This document shows positions 25,146-37,300 of a stretch of DNA of 64,000 nt, piece by piece. The notes under the pieces are model-generated. The model was not told the DNA's origin. It saw nothing but the letters and a program-made list of their open reading frames with translations, and ran no database searches. How positions within the stretch are numbered: position 1 is the first letter of the stretch; each line of letters begins with the position of its first letter. The DNA comes from Eutrigla gurnardus (Eukaryota > Chordata > Actinopteri > Perciformes > Triglidae), in the NCBI GenBank assembly GCA_963514095.1, contig OY741282.1:15711921-15775920 (forward strand). Direction: 5' to 3'. The translations under genes were made by a program, and so were the position numbers.

Positions 25146-27124
25146 AGAGAATTGAGAATTACCGCGCTGCACCACCCGGAGACGTGACAAACCACAATCA
25201 GCCATCAGCCTGCAGGAAGCGGGAGTTGTTGACTGGATCGCCGGCTGTCACAGTCTGTCGGATGATGTTGACCCTGGAGTGTGATAAGGCTAGACGGCCG
25301 TCGTAAAAAGGCAGAGAAAGCAGATGTTGTAAGAGGCGCTTAAAGCTGATAAGGCATCTACAACTGTACCGATAAAAGGTTCTGTGCTGTTTCCACAAGA
25401 CCAGATACTTACTGTAGGATGACTCAGAGGATGATCCCGGCCATATTCAACATTTATTTGTCATTTCCTGATACGCTTGTTAGAAATTCTATCGTTTAAA
25501 CTGTATGTAGCTTCAAGTAATGCTATACTATACTATATTATACTGTAATATTTTATTCTAGTGCCACCATGAGATATTTCTGTTTTTTATTGAAAATCGT
25601 TCACAACTTCTGGATATATTTCCTTGAAATCTGAGACCATTGGTCCCCGCATGATGCATTTTATCAGCTTTACATTTTTGTCTAGTACTAGTAGCATCAG
25701 GTCAAAACTAGTACAGAGTACTACGTCCAATACTTTGGTGACCAAATAACTGCATTTACTGACAATCCCATCAGCCTCTGTACTTTGTGTTTTGTGGGAA
25801 TCAGCTGATGTTACGGTGGTTAAACTCTTATTATTACTTATATTCAGTCATATGTGAGTCATATCTTATAGTCATCGTGAGCATGATGGTGCTGAATGAG
25901 ACCAAAAATGTTGCGATTCACTTTCACAAAGAGAAGACAGACCGTGTCAGGGTTAAAGGTGTAAAATGAAAACAGGGACAACTCCCGAATGGAAAATGCC
26001 GTGGGAGCAACCTGCCAATCACTAGGCAGCTGCGCCCTGAAGCATAGCCTGCTTTATCATCTGTTTTACTTAAAAGTGGAGCATAATTTAAGAAATGAAT
26101 ATCTTACTGTGTTGAAGAAGACTTGAAAGTACAGTTGAGAGAAGAAACTCATGTTTACAGTGTTTACTGAGGTAATAAATGAAGTGAGAAGTAGCGTCAT
26201 TCTCTCATAGACTTCTATACGATTGTATACGTGTTCTGCGTTGGCTCTCGCGACCTGAGGCTGTTGTTCATACTATCAATATGTTGACTTTATTCACCGG
26301 GTTAGAGGCCACCAGGGTCAGGGAGCATGCAGACTGTCCGTTGATGGACAAGGGAAGGCGTGTCTGGCGCATGGGGGCTCCCCTGCTTATTCAGGCTGCT
26401 TTATTATTATAGTGCAAAATGCTATCCTGTTAAAGCCAGAAGAGTGCTGCTGTGTCTTTTAGTAATTCAGTCCCTGTATATATACACAGGGACTGATGGT
26501 AAAGAAGCCTGTTCCCAGCTGCAATGATTAACCTTTCCTCGACTTTTTACATGTGCTTTTCCCGGCTGTACCAAAAATAAAGTAGTTTATTTGTATATAT
26601 TTGTATAACGTGAACTGATTGAGTGACGGATCCGTACCTTTCTTTTCCCACGCAAGCGATGGGACGGAGCGGACCCACAATTGATTTCGGCATAATGTGA
26701 CGCAGGCCGATACAAATGAGATCCGTCAACGTGCACAGTGTGAAAGTGTCCTCAGGCAGACTGTCCTTCAACAGGGAGAAGCAGGACCTGCTGAGTCCCA
26801 CAGGTGCTGTTCTGGAGCCAATATCTGACCTTTGACCTCCCTCACCAGCGAAGTAAGACGGGTGAATTTCCGTTGCGAAGCTCACTAGAGCACGGTATGA
26901 TTGTGGCATTACAGGGACAAACTAATGTGCTGATGGAATCCGGCGGAGGCAGCTGCTGCCTGTTGCAGCCTATTTGTCTTCTAGATATCAGACGCGTTCA
27001 AGCTGTGATCCAGTTACTTATTTCAGGTACAAATACACATTTTTTACAAGATGGACAAACAAAAATGAAACCAAGCCCATCTGTACACGCTAGCTGGCTG
27101 CTATTTTCAGACGATTGCAGCTTC

Positions 27125-27126
<2 letters not shown>

Positions 27127-27160
<34 letters not shown>
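27127..27160. repeat. (TG)n before the htr4 start-exon acceptor
   Basis: TG tract that ends 7 bp before the AG of the acceptor at 27166-27167. Confidence 0.98.
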
Positions 27161-27162
<2 letters not shown>

Positions 27163-27167
27163 AACAG

Positions 27168-27249
27168 GGCCAGAGGATGGGTTGATGAGGTCTATCCTCT
27201 GTTGACCTCGATGCAGATGACCAGTGATGGCCACAACATCTCCTCAACA
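27168..27249 (+). CDS. htr4: htr4 start exon (coding from 27227)
   Basis: Acceptor TTTTAACAG follows a (GT)n tract, and the donor is GTAAGT. The ATG at 27227 lies in GTGATGG (G at -3 and +4). It is the only frame that stays open into the TM1 exon from its strong acceptor, giving MATTSPQH. Four upstream ATGs precede it: 27176 (stops after 2 codons), 27185 (stops after 6), and the pair 27211/27217, which share a frame that overlaps the start codon. Confidence 0.75.
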
Positions 27250-28261
27250 GTAAGTCATGAATTCAAACTCAATTACAAAAAAAACTCAATCATTAACCAG
27301 ATAATAATTAACAAAAAAATTAACTAGTTTTGTTGAATTTCAGTATTATTCCTTTTGTCTCAGTCAATGCATGTTCTGCCCTCTCTCTCTCTCTACCTTA
27401 TTTCTTCTATATATCTCTACTATCAATTCAGTCACTATAAGCTTACCTTAATAATCTGATATATGGAGAGTTTCAAAATAAAAGCTGAGTTTTTTTATTT
27501 CCATTTTTTTTACTGCAGTTTGTTGGATGACATAATAAACGGAGAAGAACAACAGGAACAGCAGGAATTCCTGAGCTCGCTGGAGACGATAGTTCTCACC
27601 ATCTTTCTCTCCATTATTATCATCATGACAGTGTTTGGCAACCTGCTGGTCATGGTGGCACTCTGTAAGGACAGGCATCTCAGGTGAACCTGTTATCTTT
27701 TTTTATTTATTTATTTTTTTTCGCTTGCTGGAAGCAGCAACAGTAGTCTGGCTTTAAAGTCCCAGTGAAATGAGAAGGATCTAGCTGCAGCCAGAAGAAT
27801 CCATAAAAAAAGAAGAAAAAACACACCCAGCCTTAAGGTTCTCCCTGTTACATCAACAAATAATAAAGACAGCTCCATGTTCACTGCCATGGAATATCTG
27901 TTTTATGATGTTACATTGAAATGCCACTTTAATGAGACAATACATGAAAAGAACAAAGGGACAAAGCAGGGCACTTGTTTCCTGCTGTTTGTACTGAAAA
28001 CACTACATGTATTCTGGGAAACAGAGTAACCCAAACGCTTTAGAACAAACTCATCAAATGTCAAAGCACTCGTGTTACAAAAAATGCTGTCTGGAAACAC
28101 TCTCTGTGACTGGACAGGTAGATTTGATCTGTCACATTTTACGACTTGCCTAAAAATCAAACCACAAAAAAAGCTCTTGTTTTTGATAAATACATGAAAA
28201 GTTGTGGAAAAAAATCTCTATTTAAAAATTGCAAAACGGGACACCTGCCAGTCGCTTTATA

Positions 28262-28313
<52 letters not shown>

Positions 28314-31300
28314 GTAAAAATATATTTCTATACAAGTCAACTGACAGCTGGCAAGCTGAGCGGCAGCACCTTATTATTACACTCATGTGAGACGCTACAG
28401 TACAACATTCATTTATGTATTTATGGAGCTTTTTTTTTTCTGTTCTGACTTGTTTCCCTGTTTCTCTCCCAGAAAGAAGAAGACTAACTACTTCATCGTG
28501 TCCCTGGCGTTTGCCGACTTGCTGGTGGCGTTGCTGGTGATGCCCTTCGCCGCGATCGAGCTGACCACCAGCAGGTGGCGGTACGGCGAGATCTTCTGCC
28601 TGGTCCGAACGTCTCTGGATGTCCTGCTGACTACGGCGTCCATCCTGCACCTCTGCTGCATAGCGCTGGACAGGTTTGTGTGTGTGTGAGATGATAAAGG
28701 GTGACTCTTACATTTCTTTCTAGTTTACACAAAGTCATATCTTACTCCAGGTATTACGCTATCTGCTGCCAGCCGCTGGTCTACAGACACAAGATGACCC
28801 CGATCAGAGTGGCAGTGATGCTCAGTGGCTGCTGGCTCATCCCCACGTTCATCTCCTTTCTACCCATCATGCAAAGCTGGAACGCCATCGGCATCGAGGA
28901 CATTGTGAGTCACACTCGCTAGAGAGCTCAAAACCAACATTATTATTATTATTCATGATGGGATTAGCCTGTGTCAACCTGCATATTTTAACAAAGTATC
29001 GCACTTAAGAGTTCAAATCTCCCCGAAGGCCTAAAGAGGCAGACGTCCTGTCCGTGCAGCAGAAACCTTCATGCAACCATGATATTATTAATAATGTTTC
29101 CAATCCTTGGAACAATGACACGCTGATGCAGTGATCACGAAACAATTTCGGTCCCTGCGGAGGCTCTCTTGCTGCGAGCAAAGACTTCACTTGCTTGCGA
29201 GACTGCACTTCAGCAAGCATTTCCTGCTGGTTCGGATATGTTTTGGCGTGAGGGCTATTTCAGAGCTGCCTTGAAATGAGCTGCAGGACTCCCAGAGGCA
29301 GACGAGGAAGGATGAATTTATACAGCCGGAGTTAATGAAATACGCTGCTCCCCTTCTCCGTCTTTCGCTAAGGCGGCATCCGAACAACAATCTTTTTGTT
29401 TTGTTTTGTTTTTTAAAGCTGGATGTCTTCAAGTCACAGGGAATAATTGCCTCAGACTTGATATGACTTGTTCCTGCACATTAAGGCCATTTTAGTGTTT
29501 TTGTTTTGTATGTCGTGCATATGTTTTTTCTTCTTTGGTGGCTTGTCTTTCTCTCAAAAAATTCAGAACATTTCTATTGCACTCTCGTGCTGCCCATAAA
29601 AGGAATTGTTTGAAATTTGAAACTCACTACAACTGCCACAAAGCCATGAGAACGGATTTAATTAAGTTAAAAGTTATGGGACAGTATGTCCGCTTGGTGT
29701 GAAGTGTGTGCTCCATTTCCACAAAAAGAAAGGCTCTGCACTCCTGGTGGCATGGTGATATGAAACTGGGGAGTCTCCGCTCTCCTTTCTATGTTAGGGC
29801 TTGCACAGAATGACCCATTTATAACCAGTACCCAAGCCCAACTACTACACCAGGGATGAGATCAGCTTGAGGCGCTTCGCTACCTTCAGTTTACTCTGAC
29901 CTGCTCCTATTTACAGTTAAGGACAAAGACATGGATGACTGGCCAAAGTCCGCCGGTCGCAAAAAGAAGTCTGATTGTATAGAATATATGAGAAAACGAC
30001 CCTATACGGCTCATCTTGATTTATTACCTTAGTAAACATTGTAAACATGAGTTTATGGTCTCAATCACTAGTTTCAAGTCTTCTTCAATCCAGCACGATC
30101 ATTTAGTCGATCATTTAGTAAATGATGGTCCAGTTTACAGTAAAATAGACCATAAAGCAAGGTATGCTTGTCACTTAACATGAATTTGGTTTGTTTCATA
30201 CATACACAGAAAAGTTAGCGAGGCTAATAGCCTAGCTAATAGCCTAGCTAACAACTGGCTCCACACTTAACCCCAATGTCTAATAATGATCTGTGTTTTT
30301 GTGCCTTATTATCTTTTGATGATCCAGATTGAGGAGAGACGCAGCTTGGGAGGAGGCTCCAACGACACGAGCTGCGTGTTCCTGGTCAACCGGCCGTACG
30401 CGCTCATCTGCTCCACGGTGGCCTTCTACGTCCCGTTGGGCCTCATGGTGCTGGCTTACCAGCGGATCTACGTCACCGCCATGACACACGTGCGGCAGAT
30501 CGAGACGTTGCAGCGGGCCGGCTCCGCTCCCGTCGCCGGGTCGGCTCCCGTGATCCCCGTGAGGTCCTCCACCTCCTCCGATCCGTCGGAGCACTACCGC
30601 CTGAGGACAACAACGGGCTGCTCCTCCTCGGAGCACGCCCCCATAGCCAACAGCCGCATGCGCGTCGAGACTAAGGCGGCAAAGACCCTGGCGGTTATAA
30701 TGGGGTGTTTCTGCCTGTGCTGGGCACCGTTCTTCATCACCAATGTGGTGGACCCCTTCATCCATTACTCGGTGCCCTGGCAGCTGTGGACCACCTGGCT
30801 GTGGCTCGGGTACATTAATTCAGGGTTGAACCCTTTCCTGTACGCCTTTCTGAACCGGGCGTTTCGGAGGGCCTTCCTGGTCATCCTCTGCTGCGGGGAC
30901 GAGCGGTACGCGCGGCACGGGAGCTGCTCCTATGGACACGCCCACAGAGCGTACTCGCCGGCGTCAGTCAATGGGACGTCTATGGCACTGAGGTAAACAC
31001 ACGGTAAAGGCACATTTGAGCCTGTTTTTTGGAGTATTTGAGAGTGTGTGTGTGTGTTTTGTCCACTGTTTTAAAAGTCCATCGAAGAAGAAATCACAAC
31101 CTCAGGCAAGTAACCAGGTTGATTTGTTTGCTTCTTGCAAAGAGATGTCCATTGCTGTTTCATTTGTTATTTTGGACAGCCGTGATGCACTTTACTGTAA
31201 AATTTAAAAGAGAATGACAGATTGGGCTGTTATTTTGTTCCTTTGTCCGTCTATTGGACACCACAAGCTGATATTAACAGCACTTGTTGGGGGCGCGTGT

Positions 31301-34300
31301 CCCTTGAGAGTGGGCCGGTTGGCTTGACTCCCGGTCCTGGACGCGTTGCAGGGACGTGAAGAAGAGTAGTTGGTTGTAACTTTGGTATATCCAGCGTTAA
31401 AAGTGAGCCTGTTCACGCAGCACTGAAGCTCCGCCCACACAATGTCCAAATTGCACTAATTAGGTTTGATTGACTCACTGCCTCTTTAAGGATGTTAAGG
31501 ATCTTTAAAGACTATCCATAGGTGAGCGGTGTATCCAAACCAGCAGCGAGACGTAACGGCATGGCTCGGTGCGAGCCATCATCTTATTTGGATTAAGCCA
31601 TTATTTGTCATTGAGGTCATGTGTCGTACCCTAATGTGTAAATAATAGATGTGAACACGCTGTGCCTTCTCCAGAAATAAACGTTCATGGTCAAGGCAGC
31701 TGGTGGCGTTCTGCAGATGGAACCTTTTACCAGAAAAAAAAAAAGAAAGAAGAAAGGTGTAAAATGAATTTAATAGTCGAATCATTGGATTTTTGTAGCA
31801 TAGTGTGTACTTGTAGTTGGAGGTCTGCGAGCTGTGCCAGATGCTGTTCTTTCTATCATGACACATCAGGAAAAATGATATATATTTATTATGGTGATAA
31901 GAGGTGAAAAGTATTGAATTATGTGACGACTCAAATTCAGTACCGAAACAAATCATTTATAAAAGGCCTTTGATGCACTTAAAAATATGTAAATCTACTC
32001 ACCACTCAAAAAAAAAAATGATCAAAGCATAATTCATTATTATTCATTTATTCAGTAACGTTGTCACTTTTACTGTGTAGTAACAGTTTAACTATTTATA
32101 TAGTTTTTTTCTTTAGAGACATTTTTGTTCCACCACTGCCAACACCAACACTGAAGTAAGCGCTGTATTCCTGGGGCCCCCAAGTCACTAAACCTGGCCC
32201 CTGAAGCATCCAGATCGGGGTCAGAAACATCAGTGAGATACACTTAGCAGAGGTCATTTCCAAATAGGCCTTTTAGTCGCTTCCTTTCATATAACCTCTG
32301 CGCTGATGAAGTAGAGCATGGTTTCAATTAGCGCTGTTTTGCTGGCGGGGATGTTATTAGTGTTCAAAGTTAGTACCGAGTCTTCGGGGGAATATCACTC
32401 CCGAGTTGTGGCTCACTCTCGGTCGCACCGGTGGTTCGAATCTGCTTTCGGTTGGCGATCCGCTCATCCGGGGAAGCGAAGAAGAGTCTGAAACTGTGGT
32501 CGCTGCAGACGACATGCTGGTCTCAGTCTGCAGAGCCAAAACAGCCGCCAAGTGTGAAGTAGATGGGAGGAACGAGTGATGAGATATGTGAAGGATAAAC
32601 ACGCAGACAGACAGACGGAGAATCCTCGCGGTATAGTTAGACCGTCTCTTAAAATGCGATAGCTACCCCTCTGAATAAAAGAAGCTACTTGGGCTAAGCT
32701 AACACCAGGGTAAACATTACCTGTCAAACATTAGCAGGTTAGCACTGACGTTAGCATTAAGTAATCTTTTTTCTTTTTGAGTAAAATTGTTACTTGGAAA
32801 CCGTCGCAAAAGCTATTTATAGGACATTTTTTAACTATAGTTAGCTTCTGTATGATTTTTCCCACATTTATCCCAGACTTTAAAGTTTGTTAAAGCCTAA
32901 AATGAAAGCTTATGTTTTCTTTTTGTTTCTTTTTGCCTTTATAAAGCCCTAAACTGACCTCTAAATAAAATGCTTGCTGTCTTGAAAAGTCAACCTCATG
33001 TTAAAGATATGAGTCATCTTAAGTTGTTTGTCCATGAAGCCATATATATTTTCCTCCTCTGAAGTGTTGAGACAGTAAAGGACTTCAGGGGAGGATGGAT
33101 TGAATTCTGCCAAATTTCTTTTTTTTATAATATCTATTTTATTTCACGGCAGGGATTTCTGCTGACGTTAATGGTCGTGATTTAGTCGACGTCTGTGTTT
33201 GTGCTCTGCCTCGAGTGCGGGTGATGGAGGAGATGACCCGACCGTGTCTGCGCTGTTTAACTTTAACACAAGTGCTCCGCTGCTGGAGAGAGACGGAGGC
33301 GTACGCACTCGCGCACGCAAACACGGAGTCGCACACACTCAGCTGACAAATTCATTTATAAAGATGATGTACGACATGCGAGCGAGACCTTTTGATAGTC
33401 CAGAAACCGCAAAGACACTGCTGACCTTTTTGCCTCTGCTCCAGTCGTAGTGCTTTAAGCTGGAATGTGTATAATGTGTATATAGCCCGGTCTATGTGTG
33501 TGTTTCGTTGTGTGTAGGAAACAGAAAGGCAAACAGTGTTAACTCCAATCTGATGTCCTCTCTTAAAATCTGCCTCGGACAGAAAACAGACTCAGACAAT
33601 CAGATTATGGCCGACAGGATACTGGAAACTGAAATTACTGGTGGAATCCTGAGGAGTTATTTTGACTGTGAGCTCTGGTGCGTTTAGGTGCAGCCCGTGG
33701 GCGGATGGTGGACGTGTTTGTGAGTGTCTTCTGCCTTTTATTTATTCCTGAGTGTATGTGCTTGTGTGCACATAAATGGCTCAGTTTGTAAGACCCAGCA
33801 AAGGATGCACACTTCATTCTTTGGTCGTTTCCATCCACTCAACAACAAGTTTCACGCCTCCGCCTGTTGATTTTTACTGAAAATGAACCGTTTATGCCTA
33901 CAGGGAAGAAAATCAACACAAAACCTGAGAATTCTTTGGAAAATAGTCGTCAGAAATACATATTTAACACAAATTGTGAATACACATGCAACAATATGGA
34001 GAAGAACCCTCTTATTCCTCCGGTTTTAGGCCAGTTTTAATTTGTCGCTGCAAAATTGATTTAAATTTTTTGTCTTCTTCATCTTCTATTCTTCTGCGTT
34101 TTTCTTATTATAATTAAATGGTTGTGAGTTTTGGCTTCTGACTCAAACCACACCCGTGTTCATGGCAGAAACAGCATTGTTGTGATCTCCCCACTATGAA
34201 AATCCTAAGGCCGTTTTTCCGGACTAGTCCTGACAGCAAACACACACTGCCGACCCTCACTATGGACACTATAGCCCAGCAGTGGATAGTTGACACTTGT

Positions 34301-37300
34301 TTGTGGTTAGAGTTATAACAAAGCCTTTGTGTTGTGCCCACCGGTAGAGAAAAGTAGAAAAGACATCTCGAACATCTGAAACAGGTTAAAGCTGTTGAGT
34401 AAATACAATCGCATTATCCCTTAGGTCTTTGCTCCGGATGATAGCGTTCAACTTCCTTTTACACTGTTCCTGTCTTCGCTCACTCTCGCCACATTTACAC
34501 GTCGTTGGTTCACTCATATTGCTCATAGTGTCCAGTTTATTGTCCGTCTTTAACCCTTATAAAGTGTGTTTTAGTTCGTAACCTTTTGGTCGAGTGAAAA
34601 GGCCTCGTTCAGGGATCGGTTGTACTTAGCTCCGCCCTCTGGTCGGATGGGTTCCCCTTCTTATACAGTCTAGAGTTGTGTATCATCCATTATATTTGCT
34701 GCAAAATGAATCTATTGCTATATTTGGGACGATGAACTGGAAGTCAGCTTAATTATATGCCGTTAACCTCCTTTCCTGACATTTGAGGAATTCTGTAAGT
34801 CCTCCTAAGAGGAAACGTATTGTTCCTCCGTATTGTTTAAAGATGTTGATGTCAAATCAGATCCCCAGATAACAAATGAGCTCCCTTGCTTTTAGGGGGG
34901 AAATGTGCACAGGTAAACATGCACATCTTCTGTGGTATATAATAAAGTAGCGTGCAGTTAAACAGTTGAGGGGAAGCCAGGAAGAGCTTTTGTAAAAACC
35001 TGTTCCCCGTAAGTGTCAAGTGTCTGGTTTAGAGAAATAACAAGCTACAACTCAGAATGTCCGGCCCTTCCTGTAACAGTTAATCAGCTTTACTGTGATC
35101 CGTCCCGAGTTTCACCTTCAGTTCTGCACGGAGATCACAGCTCGAATCCCATAAATAACGCCGTTATCAGCCGTGTGCCATCAGTGTGATTTTAATGCGA
35201 TTCCGTCTGGAGCGAGGGGTTCACGAGGGAGACGAGGGAGACGACGCTTTAGGTCAAGTAACTGCCGCCGTGCTCAATCACGGCCTTTTTTTTTTACCAT
35301 CCTCAATCTTTCCATGTTTTGATTTTTAAGATAAGCCAAAGCATTCAGCTCCATGTAGGGAAAATATGCGCCAGGATTCGGACCCGAAAGACGACATGAG
35401 CTTCGGGTGCAAAAATGCAACGTATCAGTTAAAACGCCAACATAATGACACCAGAAAAGTATTTAACGAAGCAACAATTTTGACGATTCTTGGGTTATAT
35501 TAAGAGTGGCACTCTTATTTTTACAATTTAAAAGTTTCAATTCCAGGTGGAGCACCACTCAGCCTGTCAAAACAGATGGATCGTGTTTTCTGTGGCTCTG
35601 GAGATGCTTTGTCACGTCGGGGAATTCAACCCCAGCGGTGATGTAAGAGAGATGTCATCAGGGTCGTCTTTTTGGCCTCGAAGACCAAAAAAACGTATAA
35701 TAAGTCTGTATTTTAAACTGGAGATGTGGCGTTAAACAGGCAGGGCGGGTCTAAAAAGAATATACTATCAAGCTGCATTATGGGAAAATGGGTTTGGATG
35801 GATGGAGCTTGTCCCATGACTAAAAGTTAAATTAAAGGCCATCTTAAGGATGCATTGTTTCACCCTTCAGGACTGTGTGAAGATTTGGTGTGAATGTGGA
35901 TCATCAGCAGGAGAGCGGGACCTCACTTTTCCCAAGTCAAAATAATAATAATAATTAAAACCTCGATTATGCTAACGCCTCCTGATGGTAGAGGCTGCGA
36001 TGCATGCTTGGAGCATGTTTTTGTCCACTGCAGGCATTTAGTTTAGACAGACGGGCCGGAGAAGTGTAAACACTTCAGTCTGTGATTTATTATGAGGCTT
36101 ATATGATTTATTATTGTTTGATTGAATCCCCAAATCCCAGCTGTTCCTCTCTGCATCTCACATTTCTCTCTGTGACTTGGACACAGAAGATTTTGATCTT
36201 CTGTTTTTTTTCTTCTGTCCAAGCCTGTAATCTCAAGCTAAAAATAAAGGGTTTCATGTTGATTGGGACATTTTTACGAGATCAAAAGGATGATGAAAGG
36301 AAAGTGAGAGAAAGAGCTAAACGTGAAAAACTCACATCTAAGTAAAAATAAAAATATGAGCAACATAATCAAAGTATGACCTGCATCAGCTACTGCAATT
36401 CAATTAGTCTTTTTTGTTGTTGTGGGAGACAATTGGCTTGCTTTGTTTTTCTTTTTAATTTTGGTTGTTAAAGACCTTCTGGGGATTATTTCACTGAAAT
36501 AATGATTTCACCTTGAAACAACTGGAAAATACAGAATGTCAGTAGAATTAAAAGCACAAACAAATATTATTATCATTATCATTATATAACTACTTGGGGC
36601 AGCAGCAACAAGCTGGAAAAACACTGATATTATCACCTCTTTAGTTGATATGGCGAACTTGTTTGCAGCTCATTTACACATTTAGCAGACAGTTTCAGTT
36701 CCAAATCTAATAAGATCCTTTCAGCTCTGGCTTTGAAGGAAATATCTAATATCAATGTCAAAAAGAAACGACAGGAATTCACCTCAGCTGACTCTCTGCC
36801 TGACACGGAGATCCTGCTAAAAAAAACAACACAGAGCAGCAAAACGAGGTCAGATCTGTGGCCGGGCTTCGGATGGGGCCTCTGAGGACACGATCGAGGC
36901 CCTCGGTCCCTCAGTGTTACCTTTACAAGTGCTGACGTCGACAACGACATGAGGAAGATAAATGGATGAATACTGTAGAAGTGATGATGAGCAAGGGTGC
37001 GATCACACCTGCAAGCAGTCCAAATGATTCTGGAAATGTCAGCTTTGTTGCATTTTGTTGTGTTTGGGGTTTTTCCTTTTTTTTAGAGGCTGCTGACGGC
37101 CTCATTTTTAGCAAACTCTACTTGTAAGCGAAAATCACATGACTCACAAATGAACTCAAACGAGACAAATCTGATGATTTAATTTATTCCAGGACTTCCC
37201 ATGAGCACTTGCTGCTGATCACATGCAGCATCGATCGTCTGCTTCCCATTATCCCTCTGTGTTTTGGAGGGAATGTTATTTCCTGTTATCTTTGTTGCTG

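Larger units (their letters stand above)
14517..27167 (+). other. Large non-coding stretch, probable htr4 5' intron
   Basis: 12.6 kb without convincing exons. It holds microsatellites at 23089-23172, 23447-23513 and 24367-24388, hAT-like ends near 22060 and 25069, and a GC-richer block at about 20130-20310 that could be conserved non-coding DNA. The longest ORFs, at 17117-17545 and 26547-26909, have no recognisable domains. Confidence 0.5.

Noticed and set aside
26547..26909. 120-codon minus-strand ORF upstream of htr4
   Set aside because: No domain; it lies in the probable htr4 intron and is not supported by conserved motifs.
30280..30765. 161-codon minus-strand ORF across the htr4 core exon
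   Set aside because: It is the antisense shadow of a GC-rich coding exon.
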